Assembly: GCA_045612185.1 (NCBI GenBank)
Contig: JAZKYO010000032.1
Location: forward strand, 1-9,145
Reading direction: 5' to 3'
Length of the DNA: 9,145 bases
Origin: RGIG8775 sp045612185
GTDB taxonomy: Bacteria > Bacillota > Clostridia > Oscillospirales > CAG-272
Below are positions 6,801 through 9,145 of this stretch, in pieces. Each line of letters begins with the position of its first letter. Within the stretch, counting starts at the first letter, position 1. The position numbers and the translations under genes are program-made. The notes under the pieces were generated by a model. It was not told the DNA's origin, ran no database searches, and saw only the letters and a list, made by a program, of their open reading frames with translations.

Positions 6801-8808
6801 GCAGGACAAGGTTGGTATCTCTTATCCATACGGGAGCGCCCTCATACGCTTTTTCAACCGTCAGATCGTCTTTGTCTGCCGCCGCATCAGAGCCGAGAAG
6901 CACTCCGTACTTTTCGTCACGGAAGAAATCGGGTTTGTATGTGTTTATATCATAATTGAAGTTGTATCCGTATGTATGCTCAAGCAAGTCGTAAACGCAC
7001 TCGTCCACGATCTTTTCAATTTTGCACTCCTTTAAGGTCATGTTAAGATCCAGACCGTCACCTATGCGGAAAGCGGGGTATCCCGCGGTCGACGATGCGG
7101 TCGGGAAGTTTGACAAGTATCCCTCCCCAACATAAGTTCCGTTTACAGAGAGCTTAACGCTGCTCTTGGCGGGGTCAAAGTCAAACGTAAAGGTGTAGTC
7201 GGTGTTAAGCGCAAGGGTTACGCCCTCCACCTTTTCTATTTTGTTCCAAGCATCTATCTGATTCTTGTCGTTAAACTTTACCCAACCCGTAGAATCAACC
7301 GCCTCTTGATTCTTCTCCGTGCCTCCGTCAGCGTTTCTACCCATACGCAAATAAATATAATATCCGCTCGTGCTACCCGTCATAAGGGTAAGGAAGGAGC
7401 CGCCGTCCTTGGTGCTTTTTCCGTCGGACCAGTCCTTCGGGAACTGCTTGAAATTTGCCTTTATAGTAAGACGGAAAGGTGATTTATCGGTAATGGGCGA
7501 GGTTATCCAGATCTTTGAGTTGGTGGTATTGTATTCAATTCCTTCACCCTCCGCAAAGGTGTATCCTGAGCTCGCCGCGGTGATGTGGCTTGTTTTGAAC
7601 GAGTTGTACTCCGCCTCGGTAAAGCCGTCAAAATCTCCGTGCATAAGAGTCTCGATTTTTTCGTAAACGTAATACTCCGCGCCGCAGGCAAGGCACTCCA
7701 TAAGCTTGTAATCCCCTACGGTGTCGTTGCTTGCCTCGGTCTGCACAACAGGCATCTGATGCTCACCCAAGCACTCGCCGAAGGTGGCAAATTTCATGTT
7801 GTCAAAGGTATAAGTAGTAGAGTTTTCCGAAACTCTTATAGTATTATTTGTGGTAAGCTTAGTCGTATCAAAGGTATAGGATGTTTTTCCCACGTAGGTA
7901 AACGCGCCGTTTGAGCCTACGGGTCTTACGTAGGTGCTTGCCGTAACCTCGCCCGAGCTTGAAACCGAGAACAGCACTCTTATAGTATACTCCTTGCCAA
8001 GCTCAAGCTGATAACCCTTACCAAGTATCGCCACCTTGTCAAAGCAGTCTGCGTCACCAGAGGAAGCACTGGAAGCCTTCTCTTTTCCGTACAAGCTTCT
8101 GAGCGTTTCCCAAACCTCTTGGGTCATGGGTTGATAAATCTCGGTGGATACTCCGTTAACTTTTTTGGTATATACGAAGTATTCAAGATTTGTGTTAGCT
8201 CCGTCGGCAGTAGAGAACCGAACGGTTGACCGAAACATGTCGGCGGTGTATAGCGTACCGTTGGGAGAAACCTTGAACAGCCACTTGTTATAGCCATTTC
8301 CGCCGTGCATGGGATTAAAGAAAGAGTCACCGCGGTATGGCGAATAGACGGTGTAGGTCACGGTATCACTTCCCACGGTCACGTTGCCAAGCGAGTAGGC
8401 TCTGGCATAGGTGCTTGTCTTGATAGAGTAATCAATATCCATGTAGTACTCTGTCACTGCGTTACCCTTGGCGTCCTTATAAAGGCCGTAATAAAGATCA
8501 CGGAATTTGTTATCCTTAGCGCCGTTTAATTGCCACACGTTTGTAACAATATTAAGCTTTCCGTCGGTAATAGTGTTATTGCTGCTGAAGCCTGACAAAG
8601 AAGACGTAAAAGCCTCAGCGGTATACGCAGACACCGTTTTTCCGGAGCTTGCGAAATCGTCAAAATCGGCGGACCACAGAACGCTTCCGTCAATTTTTTC
8701 CGTCTCGGTGACGTCAAGCGTCTGTGCGCCCATGGGAACGGCAAAAACCGACACCGCCATAAGCACGCAAAGAAGCACCGCTGTAAATTTGGTTGCGAAC
8801 TTTTTCAT
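3811..8808 (-). CDS. Giant secreted multi-LamG protein with C-terminal CE2-type SGNH esterase
   Basis: A 1,665-residue exported protein, probably an acetylesterase that removes acetyl groups from a polysaccharide outside the cell. Residues 1-29 are a signal peptide (MKKFATKFTAVLLCVLMA..., likely cut after MGA). Four LamG/concanavalin-like beta-sandwich regions follow at about 32-345, 388-605, 635-825 and 832-1140; the second and third carry an RIGD strand near their ends, and most close with a strand like KDVEV or QDIKVEKL. Between the first two is C346-x3-H350-x21-C372-x2-C375, resembling a small metal site. A calcium-loop-like D723-x-D-x-DGSLD sits in the third. Another beta-sandwich covers about 1150-1275. 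The C-terminus matches carbohydrate esterase family 2: a jelly roll starting near GRTQ (1306), then an SGNH hydrolase with GDSITHG (Ser1422), NGG (1462-1464), GLSTND (Asn1515) and EGHPT (His1637). The acid normally three residues before His is Tyr here. There is no SLH, LPxTG or dockerin. The start at 8808 is set by the signal peptide and GAGAGG nine bases upstream. The substrate is not readable from sequence. Confidence 0.88.
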   Translation of the reverse strand: MKKFATKFTAVLLCVLMAVSVFAVPMGAQTLDVTETEKIDGSVLWSADFDDFASSGKTVSAYTAEAFTSSLSGFSSNNTITDGKLNIVTNVWQLNGAKDNKFRDLYYGLYKDAKGNAVTEYYMDIDYSIKTSTYARAYSLGNVTVGSDTVTYTVYSPYRGDSFFNPMHGGNGYNKWLFKVSPNGTLYTADMFRSTVRFSTADGANTNLEYFVYTKKVNGVSTEIYQPMTQEVWETLRSLYGKEKASSASSGDADCFDKVAILGKGYQLELGKEYTIRVLFSVSSSGEVTASTYVRPVGSNGAFTYVGKTSYTFDTTKLTTNNTIRVSENSTTYTFDNMKFATFGECLGEHQMPVVQTEASNDTVGDYKLMECLACGAEYYVYEKIETLMHGDFDGFTEAEYNSFKTSHITAASSGYTFAEGEGIEYNTTNSKIWITSPITDKSPFRLTIKANFKQFPKDWSDGKSTKDGGSFLTLMTGSTSGYYIYLRMGRNADGGTEKNQEAVDSTGWVKFNDKNQIDAWNKIEKVEGVTLALNTDYTFTFDFDPAKSSVKLSVNGTYVGEGYLSNFPTASSTAGYPAFRIGDGLDLNMTLKECKIEKIVDECVYDLLEHTYGYNFNYDINTYKPDFFRDEKYGVLLGSDAAADKDDLTVEKAYEGAPVWIRDTNLVLLDTPYTVSFDYMVGEGGKFVATNSTDTYYLSLVSLITEGTAIKYGSMVRVGAQDTDSDGSLDKYFLVMNKGYSEADDSSAVYYLTPGEWIRVSVAVHPRDKSVYLYVNDELVGMAIRDAYQLGSGITKSSIRIGDSYRRFVFPWAVKDVEVDVTPKSLLETTASGEIFHMDFGKSLAVNPGIAANNNPILGGTATNWSMSYEGVTGFTTYRDSGDTEGYSHVTVNPAAVQGGATNLFNLSTSATLSDGSFINLLEGKKYSIEISYALNKDKTSLSEKEIEAIEHYNANNEANATDYSTSFNFYNSLTPVVIRLSKYTDGNACRLFDNTKNGLRIHTASGTLNAYYKNGTRPNGYSSFDENGKPKNGFLNVKAVVDEATNTYTAYANGELLYYKDANDNLIPAVNVAMKVTASSASLVYGDSTWDGFYSSIPRAKADGTTHSGGLKNTSYIRFLQSAYDFSVQDIKVEKLDKGVELVGSQVKKHNDSESFDVRFVFGVDDIYVHNIEYDIKASSTDGDVGEIKTVDSKSTVYRSIVADGKAVNAYKYDQGKYFSVFAVEDVPLSDENVTYIFEVTPYITAYNPLSGKIERVLLGGAAKYTVKYDGNGGYVGGMVTENGSQSASFNYQDISTLPYKALGRTQMLNGALTADWSAAGIEFTATCVGDVYLNLTSTSLFTVTVDAENDAYDSVRKDVKLGSGRAIIASGLPYGTYTFKIENQSGYSQTVDIKGAAVFGTFGEAPRSSELLIEFIGDSITHGCGLGRADYSDGTNDGTLTYAYLAAKELGADYTIMANGGMGVLWGGDYDGLNINRSMEKYPFLNDTKRAGEDYTGYGEDVDLVVIGLSTNDNYRMYLMYNNELKAFKGANPTATEDEISAHMNEFKASKLELLTKELKALIAEIEENHGKTVPIVLARGMMERAANDPIAELYHTSVTHMTDIIENVWQGVYGEHVIKVAHLTPDRTGYEGHPTREGAAVQGADLAAFIKAEFPDLVPAK

Positions 8809-8864
8809 AAAAATTTTCCTCTCTTGAAATATATATTTTGGTTTCAAAAGTCTACTACTATTAT

Positions 8865-8894
8865 AGTATAACACAACCGTATGATATAAATCAA
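8865..8894 (-). promoter_or_regulatory. Probable promoter of the large esterase gene
   Basis: On the minus strand: TTGATT (8894-8889), 18-bp spacer, TATACT (8870-8865), immediately followed by an overlapping alternative -10 TATAAT (8865-8860). Both lie about 55-60 bp upstream of the chosen ATG. Their position inside a longer open frame starting at 8916 argues against that longer start. Confidence 0.5.
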
Positions 8895-8988
8895 TACCAT
8901 TTTTCATATTTTTCACAAAAAAAGAGCTGTTCCTTGTATCATTTGTGTCAAAAAGACCAACCGGAAGCTTTTAGGGGTGTTTGCACAG

Positions 8989-9067
8989 CAGCCACGTGGA
9001 GCCCCCACCGGCGAGGTGGCTCGAGTCAAGGCTGAGTAAGCCTTTTCGCTCGTCGCAACGAGCGAAA
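8989..9067. repeat. Cluster of short inverted repeats in non-coding DNA
   Basis: Three successive stems can be drawn. AGCCAC (8990-8995) pairs with GTGGCT (9016-9021), or alternatively CCACC (9005-9009) with GGTGG (9015-9019). AAGGCT (9028-9033) pairs with AGCCTT (9039-9044), loop gagta. The 10-bp TTTCGCTCGT (9044-9053) pairs with ACGAGCGAAA (9058-9067), loop cgca. No convincing protein is encoded here. The tight run of stems resembles extragenic palindromic repeats or a non-coding RNA. The preceding stretch 8895-8988 shows nothing beyond the esterase gene's promoter region. Confidence 0.5.
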
Positions 9068-9144
9068 TCCCCTTTGGGCGTCTTTCTTTTTTGGTCCTTT
9101 TTTCTTTCGCGCCTACTTATCCGAAAGAAAAAAGGACAAGGGGA
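9068..9144. repeat. Long 16-bp perfect inverted repeat with nested outer stem
   Basis: GTCCTTTTTTCTTTCG (9094-9109) and its exact complement (9122-9137) flank a 12-nt loop. Directly outside it on the right, AAGGGGA (9138-9144) pairs with TCCCCTT (9068-9074), so the whole 77 bp can fold as one structure with a bulge (9075-9093) on the left arm. Neither strand has a T-tract after the stem, so it is not a normal intrinsic terminator. Its pyrimidine-rich arm (tctttcttttttggtcc) resembles dispersed intergenic repeats I associate with gut Clostridia. It reaches the window edge and may continue. Confidence 0.6.
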
Positions 9145-9145
9145 A

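Noticed and set aside
8809..8916. 36-residue N-terminal extension of the large esterase
   Set aside because: It would bury the signal peptide inside the protein and it overlaps the predicted promoter. The ATG at 8808 starts a typical signal peptide with an RBS upstream.
8989..9067. tRNA or CRISPR repeat in the hairpin cluster
   Set aside because: No cloverleaf with a T-loop (GTTCRA) or acceptor/CCA end can be drawn, and no repeat unit recurs with regular spacers.
9094..9137. Reading the 16-bp inverted repeat as an intrinsic terminator
   Set aside because: After the stem, neither strand has a U-tract; the stem arms themselves are pyrimidine/purine runs, which only mimic one.

Overview
This 9.1 kb window looks like chromosomal DNA from an anaerobic Bacillota, most likely a gut-type Clostridia (Oscillospiraceae/Ruminococcaceae-like). 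The evidence is strong AGGAGG-type ribosome binding sites, sigma-A-like promoters, a membrane-anchored RNase Y, and a very large secreted multi-domain esterase of the kind such bacteria use on polysaccharides. The lineage is inferred from gene content only; no rRNA or other taxonomic marker is present.

Left part (1-1072). The window opens inside the broken remains of an IS200/REP-type (Y1, HUH) transposase, which keeps both ends of the protein but has lost the middle that carries the metal-binding His-x-His motif. Two small hairpins follow it. Next is a 167-residue cytosolic protein of unknown function (376-879) with a strong RBS, closed by a 13-bp terminator-like hairpin. About 50 bases later is a second compact folded element (965-1033) ending in a T-tract. 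It may be a small structured RNA or a complex terminator; I could not name it. This left end looks more A+T-rich than the rest and has the character of accessory DNA.

Centre (1073-3742). Two housekeeping genes are transcribed away from each other: murI (glutamate racemase, minus) supplies D-glutamate for peptidoglycan, and rny (RNase Y, plus) starts mRNA decay. The roughly 200-bp gap between them holds two good back-to-back promoters, each with a 17-bp spacer, and their -35 boxes are only 31 bp apart. The promoter positions also settle the murI start codon. rny ends at a strong intrinsic terminator.

Right part (3776-9145). A single 5-kb minus-strand gene encodes a 1,665-residue secreted protein: signal peptide, about four LamG/concanavalin-like beta-sandwich regions, a Cys/His metal-site-like motif, a further beta-sandwich, and a C-terminal carbohydrate-esterase-2-type module (jelly roll plus SGNH hydrolase). 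It converges on rny, and the two genes are separated by back-to-back terminators. It appears to be monocistronic, with its own promoter and terminator. Upstream of it, the last ~250 bases (8895-9145) contain no credible gene but a cluster of inverted repeats, including a perfect 16-bp one, that looks like an extragenic palindromic repeat region.

I found no CRISPR array, tRNA, rRNA or intact mobile element. The genes do not form one pathway: two are core functions, one is a putative polysaccharide deacetylase, and the left end is accessory material.
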